A stretch of 64,000 nt of DNA from Mesorhizobium carmichaelinearum (GTDB lineage Bacteria > Pseudomonadota > Alphaproteobacteria > Rhizobiales > Rhizobiaceae), in contig NZ_FZQR01000003.1 of assembly GCF_900199455.1 (NCBI RefSeq), forward strand, positions 496,001 to 560,000, given 5' to 3'. Of this stretch, positions 15,218-23,380 are shown piece by piece (within the stretch, counting starts at the first letter, position 1; each line of letters opens with the position of its first letter). The notes beneath the pieces were generated by a model, which ran no database searches, was not told where the DNA came from, and saw only the letters and a program-made list of their open reading frames with translations. A program made the position numbers and the translations under genes.

Positions 15218-16585
15218 ATGGCGACCGTGACCGCCGAGGAGATGCTGTCGATCGAGGAGCGCTATCCGCAAGTATTCCGGCGGCCGCTGTACAAGCGCTT
15301 CGCGCCGCTCTTCCTGTTCGTCGGCATCCTGACTTACCTCATCTATGTCCTGTGGTTCTTCAGCCTGCCGCAGGTGCTGCGGGAATCGCACTGGGAACGT
15401 CTGCCGCTGTTCCTGACACAATGGATCAGCTACGATTTGCAGCCTGAGTTCCGCCTCGACCAGCCGGAGATCACGCCCAAATACCCGCGCTTTTCCGCAC
15501 TTGGCGAAAACCCGAACCCCGACTGGGTGATCAAGAATCCGGACGGCACCTTCACCGTGCTGATCGACGGCCCGGCAAAATCCGTCACCTTCGACAAGGC
15601 GCAGGCGACGATCGTGGCCAACGGCGAGACGGTGCCGGTTGCGCTGAGCAACGGCAAGCCTGTCATCACGGGGCCGGTGCCGGACTGGATCACCGCGCAT
15701 GACGACGAAGTGGTCGCCAAGATGGGCTTCGTCGGCGAGGTGCGCGTCACCGTCGACCGCGTCAAGGTGCGCAAGCGCTTCCTCGGCTGGGCGAATTTCG
15801 TCTTCGACACACGCTCACCCTTCTTCGGCAAATCGGCCGGAGAAGTGGTCTCGCTGATCGTGTCCGGTCCCGAACTGAAGCCGGGCACCTCGAACCTCGC
15901 CCTGGCCGGCGACAACATCTGCAACAACGCCCAGTGGCAGCACGGCGACGTCTGGACGAAGCTTTTGCAGACCATCGTCATGGCGTTTCTGGGCACGCTG
16001 CTCGGCGGCATCGTCGCCTTCCCGCTTGCCTTCTTCGCCGCCCGCAACATCACGCCGAGCGGCGTGCTCAGCCAGGTGCTGAAGCGCTTCTTCGACTTCA
16101 TGCGCTCGGTCGACATGCTGATCTGGGCGCTGTTCTTCACCCGCGCCTTCGGCCCCGGTCCGTTGGCCGGCAGTGCCGCGATCTTCTTCACCGAGATCGG
16201 CACGCTCGGCAAAACCTATTCCGAGGCCCTCGAAAACATCGACGACAAGCCGCGTGAAGGTGTGCTGTCGACCGGCGCCAACGGCCTTCTGGTGCAGCGC
16301 TACGGCGTGATGCCGGAAGTCATCCCGGTCTTCATCAGCCAGACGCTCTACCAGTGGGAATCCAACACCCGCGGCGCCACCATCATCGGCGCCGTCGGCG
16401 CCGGCGGCATCGGCCTGAAATTGTGGGAAGCGATGCGCACCAACTCCAACTGGGCCAACGTCTTCTACATGGTGCTGCTGATCCTGCTGGTCGTCTTCAT
16501 CTTCGACAACATCTCCAACTTCCTGCGCCGCCGGCTGAGCCGGACCATCCACGACTACAACAGGATCCAGGCCGAGCAGGGATAG
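15218..16585 (+). CDS. phnE: PhnE2, second phosphonate/phosphate ABC permease
   Basis: A 455-residue permease, longer than phnE1 because of a roughly 150-residue extracytoplasmic segment (about residues 65-215) between the first membrane helix and the transport core. The C-terminal half has the BPD_transp_1 pattern, with GANGLLVQRYGVMPEVIP at the EAA loop and GAVGAGGIGLKLWEAM later. ATG 15218 has GGAAAG six nt upstream; an in-frame ATG at 15203 would add five residues and cannot be excluded. It is the last phn gene here, and repeats follow it. Confidence 0.92.
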   Translation: MATVTAEEMLSIEERYPQVFRRPLYKRFAPLFLFVGILTYLIYVLWFFSLPQVLRESHWERLPLFLTQWISYDLQPEFRLDQPEITPKYPRFSALGENPNPDWVIKNPDGTFTVLIDGPAKSVTFDKAQATIVANGETVPVALSNGKPVITGPVPDWITAHDDEVVAKMGFVGEVRVTVDRVKVRKRFLGWANFVFDTRSPFFGKSAGEVVSLIVSGPELKPGTSNLALAGDNICNNAQWQHGDVWTKLLQTIVMAFLGTLLGGIVAFPLAFFAARNITPSGVLSQVLKRFFDFMRSVDMLIWALFFTRAFGPGPLAGSAAIFFTEIGTLGKTYSEALENIDDKPREGVLSTGANGLLVQRYGVMPEVIPVFISQTLYQWESNTRGATIIGAVGAGGIGLKLWEAMRTNSNWANVFYMVLLILLVVFIFDNISNFLRRRLSRTIHDYNRIQAEQG

Positions 16586-16628
16586 CTCGTCCTGTGATGC
16601 ACAATTAGGCGAAAGGCCAGCGGGACAG

Positions 16629-16788
16629 CGCCCCCCTCTGTCCTGCCGGACATCTCCCCCACAAGGGGGGAGATCGGCCTTCATCGTGGCCTTCGCCAAT
16701 TGTCCCCGTTGCAGGATTAAGCGGAGCGCCAAAGCTGCCAATCTCCCCCCTTGTGGGGGAGATGTCCGGCAGGACAGAGGGGGGCGCG
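16629..16788. repeat. About 160-bp inverted-repeat element (type 1), intergenic copy
   Basis: Arms of about 50 bp (16629-16678 and 16738-16788) are near-perfect reverse complements, each containing a smaller hairpin of C/G-runs around CTCCCCC-ACAA-GGGGGGAG. The spacer has an internal segment (GTTGCAGG/TTCGCCAA) shared with the copy at 45761-45920. It lies between phnE2 and the convergent isomerase gene and encodes no protein of its own. Confidence 0.8.
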
Positions 16789-16821
16789 AAGGATCGCCGA
16801 CGTAGCTTTCCTTCAGCATCA

Positions 16822-17703
16822 CTAGGCTTGTTGGGAGGCGCGACCAGGGCACCTAGCCGCCTTCTTCCACCCATTCCTGATATGCTTGTACCCCTCGCGA
16901 TAAACCGCTTCCGGCGTCTCCGCGAAATCCCGCCACACCTTCGTTGCCGCCGCTAAATCCTTCAGCGAACGTCCAAACGACTCGATCGTCAACCACTCGT
17001 CGTAGCCGCTCTTGCGGATCGCCGCGAACGTCTCTTTCCAGGGAATGTTGCCGCGCCCCGGCACGCCGCGATCGTTCTCCGATATGTGGATGTGCACGAC
17101 ATTCCTGCGGTGCTTTGTGTAGGCGCCGATCGGGTCGGCCTCCTCGATATTGGCATGAAAAGTGTCGTACATCGCCTTGATGTGCGGACGGCCGATAGCA
17201 TCGATGTGTTCCGACAGATCCGCCATCGTGTTGAGAAGATAACATTCGAAGCGGTTCAGCGCCTCCAGCCCGATGGTCACGTTCCGCTTGCCGGCATGGT
17301 CGCCGATGGCGCGCTGCGACGCGACGGAACGGTTCTTCTCGGCGGGTGTCGGCCCGCTGCCGGAGAAGGCGCCGAGCGTCGAGTGCAGCGGTCCGCTGAG
17401 CGTCCTGGCGCCAAGCGCATCGGCGCAATCGACAGCCCATTTCATGTAGGCGACACCGGCCTTGCGGGTCGCGGCATCCGGCGAGATCAGGTTCATCGAG
17501 GGATCGCCCATCGCCGAGACCGCGGTCCGCTCCAGCCCGATGCGATCGAGCAGGTCACCGAGCCTTTTATAGTCGTCCGGCGTGCCGGCGAAAATCGGTA
17601 TCTCGACACCGTCGAAGCCCGTCGCCTTGATGTCGCGCAGCAGCGGCTCATGCTTCTTCGACACCGCCGTCGTCCACAAAAACATGCACATGCCGATTTT
17701 CAT
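16822..17703 (-). CDS. Sugar-phosphate isomerase/epimerase (D-tagatose 3-epimerase-like)
   Basis: A 293-residue TIM-barrel protein of the AP-endonuclease-2 superfamily, closest in style to D-tagatose/D-psicose 3-epimerases. The features are MKIGMCMFLWTTAVS at the N-terminus, GLEALNRFECYLLNT with the metal-binding Glu at about residue 150, and HIHISENDRGVPGRGNIPW near residue 210. ATG 17703 has GGGAGGG upstream; a longer frame to 17769 lacks support. It is the last gene of a minus-strand unit with the oxidoreductase (44 bp away) and a second epimerase. It likely interconverts keto-sugars in a catabolic route; substrate unknown. Confidence 0.87.
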   Translation of the reverse strand: MKIGMCMFLWTTAVSKKHEPLLRDIKATGFDGVEIPIFAGTPDDYKRLGDLLDRIGLERTAVSAMGDPSMNLISPDAATRKAGVAYMKWAVDCADALGARTLSGPLHSTLGAFSGSGPTPAEKNRSVASQRAIGDHAGKRNVTIGLEALNRFECYLLNTMADLSEHIDAIGRPHIKAMYDTFHANIEEADPIGAYTKHRRNVVHIHISENDRGVPGRGNIPWKETFAAIRKSGYDEWLTIESFGRSLKDLAAATKVWRDFAETPEAVYREGYKHIRNGWKKAARCPGRASQQA

Positions 17704-17746
17704 CGACAGCCCTCCCCCCGTTTGATCCCCCCGGATCATTTTTGTT

Positions 17747-18934
17747 TTAGAGCTTCGTCCACGCTCCATTCTTCTTCGACGATTTCACGCAGGCTTCGAT
17801 GAAGGCCATGCCTTCGACGCCATCCTGGATGGTCGGGAAGACGACATCCTTTGCCGGCTTGCCACCCTTCTTGCGCGCTGCCCGGATCGCCCGCGCGGCT
17901 TCCTGGTAGATGTTGGCGAAACCTTCGAGATAGCCCTCGGGATGGCCCGACGGCACGCGGCTGACCCGGCCCGCCACCGGCAGCGCGCCGGCGCCGTTGC
18001 GGGTGATCAGCTGCTTCGGCTGACCAAATGGCGTGTACCAGAGGTAGTTCGGATCGGCCTGCACCCATTCCAGCCCGCCCTTCGAGCCATAGATGCGCAG
18101 CTTCAGCCCGTTCTCATGGCCGGGCGCCACCTGGCTGGCCCAGATCATGCCCTTGGCCGGATGCGTCTTGCCGGTGGGCTTGAAGCGCAGCATGACGTTG
18201 ACATTGTCGTCGAGCAGCCGCCCCGGCACGAAGGCGTCGAGATCGGCCGACAGCGAATCCAGTTCCAGCCCGGAGACGAAACGGGCAAGGTTGTAGGCAT
18301 GGGTGCCGATGTCGCCCAGCGCGCCGCCAGCACCCGCCTGCTTGGGATCGCCACGCCACGAGGCCTGCTTCTGGCCGGTGGCGGCGAGGTCCTCGGTCAG
18401 CCAGTCCTGCGGATATTCCGACTGCACGATGCGGATGTCGCCAAGCACGCCCTTGGCCACCATTTCGCGTGCCTGCCGCACCATTGGATAGGCGGTGTAG
18501 TTGTGGGTGAGCACGAACACCTTGCCGGTCTTCTCGACGATCGCCGCGAGCTTCTTCGCCTCGGCCAGCGTCGTCGCCAGCGGCTTGTCGCAGATCACGT
18601 GGATGCCGGCCTCGAGAAAAGCCTTGGCTGCCGGTACGTGCACATTGTTCGGCGTGACGATCGCCACCGCCTCGATGCCGTCAGGGCGCTTGGCCTCGGC
18701 CTTGGCCATCTCGGCATAGGAGGCGTAGCTGCGGTCCGGATCGAGCCCGAGTTCGGCGGCCGACGCCTTGGCACGCTCGGGATTCGCCGACAGCGCACCG
18801 GCCACCAGCACGAACTCATTGTCCAAGCGTGCCGCGATCCGGTGCACCGCCCCGATGAAGGCGCCTTGCCCGCCGCCGACCATGCCGTAGCGGATCGGGC
18901 CGCCTCCCGTTTCCGACTTCGATGCGCCGACCAT
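17747..18934 (-). CDS. Gfo/Idh/MocA family sugar oxidoreductase
   Basis: A 395-residue NAD(P)-dependent oxidoreductase. The N-terminal Rossmann domain has GMVGGGQGAFIG at about residues 16-27, and the family motif CDKPLATTLAEAKKL (EKP-type, catalytic Lys) lies near 108-122. GDIGTHAYNLARF at about 206-218 marks the C-terminal domain. ATG 18934 is preceded by AGGAGA. It lies between two epimerase genes on the same strand, a common layout where oxidation to a 3-keto sugar is paired with isomerisation. An in-frame extension to 19036 runs into a repeat and was not used. Confidence 0.9.
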   Translation of the reverse strand: MVGASKSETGGGPIRYGMVGGGQGAFIGAVHRIAARLDNEFVLVAGALSANPERAKASAAELGLDPDRSYASYAEMAKAEAKRPDGIEAVAIVTPNNVHVPAAKAFLEAGIHVICDKPLATTLAEAKKLAAIVEKTGKVFVLTHNYTAYPMVRQAREMVAKGVLGDIRIVQSEYPQDWLTEDLAATGQKQASWRGDPKQAGAGGALGDIGTHAYNLARFVSGLELDSLSADLDAFVPGRLLDDNVNVMLRFKPTGKTHPAKGMIWASQVAPGHENGLKLRIYGSKGGLEWVQADPNYLWYTPFGQPKQLITRNGAGALPVAGRVSRVPSGHPEGYLEGFANIYQEAARAIRAARKKGGKPAKDVVFPTIQDGVEGMAFIEACVKSSKKNGAWTKL

Positions 18935-18950
18935 GTTTTTTCTCCTGGCT

Positions 18951-19076
18951 GTTACCTCCCCCTTGAGGGGAGGTCGATCCGCGCAGCGGATCGGGTGGGG
19001 TCGTAGAGGGCAGAACTCGGCCTGAACCGACCCCACCCGGCCCTTCGGGCCACCCTCCCCTCAAGAGGGAGGGAAA
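18951..19076. repeat. Inverted-repeat element (type 2) between oxidoreductase and epimerase genes
   Basis: CCTCCCCTTGAGGGGAGG-like arms (18957-18972 and about 19052-19071) flank internal inverted segments GATCCGCGCAGCGGATC and GGCCCTTCGGGCC and a GTGGGG/CCCCAC pair. The composition resembles the element at 43561-43698. It sits between two minus-strand genes that otherwise appear to form one operon. Confidence 0.7.
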
Positions 19077-19082
19077 GTAGCG

Positions 19083-20138
19083 CTAGATACCCATCATCGC
19101 GCGCAGCAGCTTCTTGTCGGTGGTGCCGCTGGCAAAATCGTCGAATGCCCTTTCCGTCACGCGGATAATGTGATGCTGGATGAAAGGCGCCCCTTCGGCC
19201 GCGCCGTCTTCGGGATGCTTCAGGCAGCACTCCCATTCCAGCACCGCCCAGGAATCGTAATTGTACTGCGTCAGCTTGGAGAAGATGCCACCGAAATCCA
19301 CCTGCCCGTCGCCGAGCGAACGGAAGCGGCCGGCACGGTTGGTCCAGCTCTGATAGCCGGAATAAACGCCTTGCCGCCCGGTCGGGTTGAACTCGGCGTC
19401 CTTGACGTGGAACGCCTTGATGCGCTCGTGATAGATGTCGATGAATTCGAGATAATCGAGCTGCTGCAGTAGGAAGTGCGACGGGTCGTAGTTGATGTTG
19501 CAGCGCTTGTGGCCGCCGACTGCATCAAGGAACATCTCGAAGGTCGCGCCGTCGAAAACGTCCTCAGAGGGGTGAATTTCGTAGCCGACATCGACGCCAT
19601 TGTCCTCATAGACATCGAGGATCGGCTTCCAGCGCTTGCCGAGTTCGCCAAAGGCCTCCTCGATCAGTCCGGCCGGCCGCTGCGGGAAGGGATAGAGGTA
19701 AGGAAAAGCCAGCGAGCCGGTGAACGACACCGAAGCATTCAACCCGAGATTGCGCGATGCCTTGGCGCCGAACTTCATCTGCTCGACCGCCCATTTCTGC
19801 CGCGCCTTCGGATTGTTGTGGACCGAGGCCGGCGCGAAACCATCCATCTGGGCGTCATAGGCAGGGTGCACCGCCACCAACTGCCCCTGCAGATGCGTCG
19901 ACAATTCCGTGATCTCGACGCCGGCATCGGCACAGATGCCCTTCACCTCGTCGCAATAAGCCTTGGAAGAGGCTGCTTTCTTGAGATCGAACAGCCGCGC
20001 GTCCCAGGTCGGGATCTGCACGCCTTTATAACCGAGACCGGCGGCCCATTTGGTGATCGAGGCCAGCGAATTGAATGGCGCTGCGTCACCCGCGAACTGC
20101 GCCAGAAACAGTCCAGGGCCCTTCATTGTCGTCGGCAT
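19083..20138 (-). CDS. Sugar-phosphate isomerase/epimerase
   Basis: A 351-residue TIM-barrel (AP-endonuclease-2 superfamily) enzyme. Visible family features are GYKGVQIPTWD near the start, GYEIHPSEDVFDG with a metal-ligand Glu at about residue 190, CNINYDPSHFLLQQ and AFHVKDAEFNPTGRQGVYSGYQ. ATG 20138 is chosen because GGAGG lies six bases upstream; ATG 20144 directly abuts that site. It is the promoter-proximal gene of the minus-strand unit, and a TGGTATTACCA palindrome lies about 105 bp upstream. Function on a specific sugar is not predictable. Confidence 0.88.
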   Translation of the reverse strand: MPTTMKGPGLFLAQFAGDAAPFNSLASITKWAAGLGYKGVQIPTWDARLFDLKKAASSKAYCDEVKGICADAGVEITELSTHLQGQLVAVHPAYDAQMDGFAPASVHNNPKARQKWAVEQMKFGAKASRNLGLNASVSFTGSLAFPYLYPFPQRPAGLIEEAFGELGKRWKPILDVYEDNGVDVGYEIHPSEDVFDGATFEMFLDAVGGHKRCNINYDPSHFLLQQLDYLEFIDIYHERIKAFHVKDAEFNPTGRQGVYSGYQSWTNRAGRFRSLGDGQVDFGGIFSKLTQYNYDSWAVLEWECCLKHPEDGAAEGAPFIQHHIIRVTERAFDDFASGTTDKKLLRAMMGI

Positions 20139-20242
20139 CGGCATCCTCCCTCATTGTGTCGCGACCAAGCATAGCGCCGATTGGAAGCAGGGCCAGCCAT
20201 TTTGGTCTTTTCGCATCGGGCGCTTTGCAGGCACTGCCATTC

Positions 20243-20253
20243 TGGTATTACCA
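20243..20253. promoter_or_regulatory. FadR-type GntR operator candidate (minus-strand unit)
   Basis: TGGTATTACCA is a perfect inverted repeat matching the FadR-subfamily pattern TNGTNNNACNA. It lies 105 bp upstream of the epimerase start at 20138; the likely regulator is the GntR protein encoded at 22659. Confidence 0.6.
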
Positions 20254-20422
20254 AATAGCGGAATTTGGTCAAGCCTCGCAATACATCCTCAAAGCCCTCG
20301 GCACGTCAGAAATATCGGCATATATCGCAATACAATCAATGGAATAATTCGCACAAAAAGTTGCGCCGCCGCACTTCTTGCCGTTCCAGGCAATTTGCTG
20401 TAGACCTCGCTTCAGGCCCAAT

Positions 20423-20433
20423 TGGTCGAACCA
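20423..20433. promoter_or_regulatory. FadR-type GntR operator candidate (plus-strand unit)
   Basis: TGGTCGAACCA has the same 4-3-4 palindrome and lies 106 bp upstream of the start at 20539. An identical 11-mer recurs at 36851-36861. Confidence 0.6.
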
Positions 20434-20538
20434 GTTTGCGAAAAAAGGCTGGGGATGCCTTGGGGAGGAACCCTGCGTCGCCTTTTGGCGATGCATGTCG
20501 CAGGCAAACCATACGGACGAATTTGGGAAGGACAGACC

Positions 20539-21426
20539 ATGCATCTTTCGACGCACAACTGGATGCGCGCGGAGCCGTTGGAGGTGACGCTGAAGCGCAT
20601 CAAGAAATTTGGCTATGAGTCGATCGAGATTTCCGGCGAGCCCGAGCAGTACAAGACCAAGGAGACGCGGTCGCTCTTGAAGGAGCATGGCATTCGCTGC
20701 TGGGGCGCGGTGACCTTGATGCTGGGCGAACGCAACCTTGCCGCCAAGAACCAGGGACAGCGCGAGCGCTCGGTGCAGTATGTCAAGGACGTGCTGACTA
20801 TGGTCAGCGAACTTGATGGCGAGATTATCACCCTGGTTCCGGCGACCGTCGGCAAGGTGGTGCCGGATGGTACCGAGGAAGAGGAATGGAAGTGGGTGGT
20901 CGATGCGACCCGCGAATGCTTCACCCATGCCAAGAAGGTCGGCGTCAAGATCGCCGTCGAGCCGCTCAACCGCTTCGAGACCTATCTGTTCAATCGCGGC
21001 GCTCAGGCCCTGGCGCTGGCAGACGCGGTCAGCCCCGAATGCGGCGTCTGCCTCGACGCCTACCACATTCATATGGAAGAATTTAACGTCCATGACGCCA
21101 TCCGTCAGGTCGGCAAGCGCCTGTTCGACTTCCATGTCGCCGACAACAACCGCTTCGCCGCCGGCCTCGGCCAGATCGACTGGCCCAGGATCGTCGCCAC
21201 CTTGAAGGAAGTCGGCTACGACGGCGCGCTGACCAACGAGTTCGTCGCCCCGGTAGACCGCACGCCGGCAGCGCCCTATCCCGAAATGGTCGAGCGCCAC
21301 CCGGTCGATATCTCGCCTGAGCAGCTGAAGTTCATCCAGGACCACGGCTCCAGCGTGCTCACCGAAAAATTCTACACCGACCAGATGCGCATCACGGCCG
21401 AAACGCTGCTGCCGCTGATCAAGTAG
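20539..21426 (+). CDS. Sugar-phosphate isomerase/epimerase (hydroxypyruvate-isomerase-like barrel)
   Basis: A 295-residue AP-endonuclease-2 superfamily TIM barrel. Family signs are the N-terminal STHNWM strand, GVKIAVEPLNRFETYLFN with a metal-ligand Glu at about residue 140, CLDAYHIHMEEFN and the closing DFHVADNNRFAAGLGQIDW. ATG 20539 is preferred because AAGGA lies 6-7 nt upstream and the longer frame to 20422 runs through the operator. It leads a plus-strand unit with an enolase-superfamily enzyme, the GntR regulator and a hydroxyacid dehydrogenase. Confidence 0.88.
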   Translation: MHLSTHNWMRAEPLEVTLKRIKKFGYESIEISGEPEQYKTKETRSLLKEHGIRCWGAVTLMLGERNLAAKNQGQRERSVQYVKDVLTMVSELDGEIITLVPATVGKVVPDGTEEEEWKWVVDATRECFTHAKKVGVKIAVEPLNRFETYLFNRGAQALALADAVSPECGVCLDAYHIHMEEFNVHDAIRQVGKRLFDFHVADNNRFAAGLGQIDWPRIVATLKEVGYDGALTNEFVAPVDRTPAAPYPEMVERHPVDISPEQLKFIQDHGSSVLTEKFYTDQMRITAETLLPLIK

Positions 21427-21486
21427 TCGACCGCTTCCTGGGAATTTGCCCTTTCGCCCTGACAGGCGGCAGGGCTGGGGAAAGAC

Positions 21487-22656
21487 ATGCGCATCAAGAC
21501 CGTCCAAGCCTGGTGGGTCCGCATCCCGATCGAAGCCGCGCGGCAGCACCGCAGCGACTTCGGCCAGGTGACGACCTTCGACGCCGCCATCCTGCGCATC
21601 GAAACCGATGACGGGCTGGTCGGCTGGGGCGAAGGCAAGAACGCCGCCGGCAGCGCCGGCAGCTACGGCGCCCTTGTCCATATGCTGAACCATGAGGTCG
21701 GGCCGCAGCTGATCGGCCGCGATCCGGCCGATATCGGCATCATCTGGGAGATGCTCTACAATGGCGTGCGCCATGACAGCGCCGCGCGCGCCGGCCACGC
21801 CATGCCGCAACTGGCGCGGCGCGGCATGAGCATCGCCGCCATCAGCGCCATCGACATCGCGCTGTGGGATATCCTCGGCAAGTCGCTCGGCCAGCCGGTC
21901 TGGCGGCTGCTCGGCGGCCGCAAGGTCGACCGCATGCAGGCCTATGCCTCGGGCGGCTGGGCCTCGGCAGATGCTATCGGCGAACAGTTGAAATCCTACA
22001 TCGCCCGGGGCGGCTTCAAGGCGCTGAAGATGCGGGTCGGCGCCATGGATGGCGCCGCACACATTTCCGCTGCCCGTGTCCGTGCAGCGCGCCAGGCGCT
22101 CGGCCCCGATGTCGAGCTGATGGTCGACGCCCACGGCACCTATACGGTTGCCGAAGCCAAACGCTTCATCCATCTCGTCAGCGACCTCGATCTCGCCTGG
22201 TTCGAGGAACCCGTGATCGCCGACGACAAGCCGGGCATGGCGGAAGTGCGTGCCTCCGGCGCCGTGCCGATCGCCACCGGCGAAAGCGAGGCGACGCGCT
22301 ACGCCTTCCGCGACCTCGCCGTGCTCAAGGCGGCCGACATCTTCCAGCCCGACCCCGCCTTCTGCGGCGGCATCAGCGAGGCGATGAAGATCGGCACCAT
22401 CGCCAGCGCCTTCAATCTGCGCTTCGCGCCGCATCTGTGGGCCGGCGCGCCCTGCTTCTTCGCTGGCTTGCATGTCTGCGCCGCCTCGCCATCGAGCTTC
22501 ACCGTCGAATATTCGCTCGGCGCCAACCCGATGATCCACGATCTGATCGAAGAGACTGTCGAAGCAACGGACGGTATGATAGCGATCCCGGAAAAGCCCG
22601 GATTGGGGTTCACCGTTTCGGAGCGATTCCTGGAGGCGCACGCGCAACGCAATTGA
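21487..22656 (+). CDS. Mandelate racemase/muconate lactonizing enzyme family protein (probable sugar-acid dehydratase)
   Basis: A 389-residue enolase-superfamily enzyme. The barrel shows a KxR pair (Lys181, Arg183), metal ligands Asp214 (VDAHG), Glu240 (FEEP) and Glu266 (ATGE), and His316 (APHLWAG), the usual set for acid-sugar dehydratases or racemases acting through an enolate. It is cytoplasmic and Mg-dependent by family. It lies between the epimerase and the GntR gene, with only 2 bp to the latter, so all are probably co-transcribed. The sugar acid cannot be told from sequence alone. Confidence 0.9.
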   Translation: MRIKTVQAWWVRIPIEAARQHRSDFGQVTTFDAAILRIETDDGLVGWGEGKNAAGSAGSYGALVHMLNHEVGPQLIGRDPADIGIIWEMLYNGVRHDSAARAGHAMPQLARRGMSIAAISAIDIALWDILGKSLGQPVWRLLGGRKVDRMQAYASGGWASADAIGEQLKSYIARGGFKALKMRVGAMDGAAHISAARVRAARQALGPDVELMVDAHGTYTVAEAKRFIHLVSDLDLAWFEEPVIADDKPGMAEVRASGAVPIATGESEATRYAFRDLAVLKAADIFQPDPAFCGGISEAMKIGTIASAFNLRFAPHLWAGAPCFFAGLHVCAASPSSFTVEYSLGANPMIHDLIEETVEATDGMIAIPEKPGLGFTVSERFLEAHAQRN

Positions 22657-22658
22657 CG

Positions 22659-23378
22659 ATGAAAGAAAAGAACCTTCTCGCGGAACTCGCCGCCTATCTG
22701 TTCTCCCACTCGGACAGCGAGACCGGCCGCACCCCGTCGGAGCGTGAGCTGGCGGAGCATTTTGGCGTCAGCCGCGGCCAGATCCGCGAGGCGCTGGCCA
22801 TCCTGGAAGCCATGCGCATCGTCGAGCGCCGCGCCAAGTCCGGCATCTACATCGACACCAAGCAGGCGAGCGTCGAGGCGCTGGCGCTGTTCGCGCGTGC
22901 CGGCCTGCCGCTCGATCCCTTGCAGATTTACGAGACGGTCGAATTGCGCAAGATCCACGAGATCAAGGCCGCCGAGCTTGCCTGCTCGCGCGCCACCGAG
23001 GAGAATTTCGAGCGGCTGCGCGAAATCCTCAAAGCTTCCGAGGAACGCATCGCCGCCGGCGAAGGCCTGGCCAAGGAGGACCGCGAGTTCCACCTGGAGA
23101 TCGTGCGCGCCACCAAGAACAGCGTCTTCCACAACATCTGCAGCGTCTACTATCTGATGGGCGAACAGCGCCTGCCGATCTACTTCAACGATCCTGAACG
23201 CAGCGTGCGCTCGCATGCCGAGCATGTGCAGATCTACGAGGCGCTGCTGCGCCGCGACGGCAATCTCGCCCAGGCGCTGATGAGCGCCCATCTGCAAGGC
23301 GCGGAGAGCTACTGGAAGGGCCTGATCGAGGGCGGCAAGGCGGTTGCGCCCGCGAGCGCCGTACTCGAAAAGGCCTGA
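22659..23378 (+). CDS. FadR-subfamily GntR regulator
   Basis: A 239-residue regulator. The winged helix lies at about residues 20-70 (TPSERELAEHFGVSRGQIREAL), followed by an all-helical FCD ligand domain with the metal-site pattern ending HAEHVQIYEALLRRD and SAHLQG. FCD regulators typically sense sugar acids or short organic acids and bind TNGTNNNACNA palindromes. Perfect sites of that form stand at both divergent promoters of this cluster. The start follows the previous stop by 2 bp, so it is probably autoregulated as part of its operon. Confidence 0.92.
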   Translation: MKEKNLLAELAAYLFSHSDSETGRTPSERELAEHFGVSRGQIREALAILEAMRIVERRAKSGIYIDTKQASVEALALFARAGLPLDPLQIYETVELRKIHEIKAAELACSRATEENFERLREILKASEERIAAGEGLAKEDREFHLEIVRATKNSVFHNICSVYYLMGEQRLPIYFNDPERSVRSHAEHVQIYEALLRRDGNLAQALMSAHLQGAESYWKGLIEGGKAVAPASAVLEKA

Positions 23379-23380
23379 TC

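Larger units (their letters stand above)
20145..20538. other. Divergent regulatory region with two GntR-type operators
   Basis: This 394-bp gap separates two divergent epimerase genes. It holds TGGTATTACCA (20243-20253) and TGGTCGAACCA (20423-20433), each about 105 bp from the nearer start codon, and an AT-rich middle (20300-20360). I see no further gene in it. Confidence 0.6.

Noticed and set aside
16586..16821. Possible CRISPR-like or small-RNA locus because of repeated C/G-rich blocks
   Set aside because: The blocks are two inverted arms of one element, not direct repeats with unique spacers, and no cas genes are present.
20269..22647. 792-codon open frame on the minus strand opposite the epimerase and enolase-superfamily genes
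   Set aside because: It is the antisense shadow of two genes with clear catalytic motifs; its Asp/Gly/Arg/His-rich translation has no domain and it crosses the divergent promoter.
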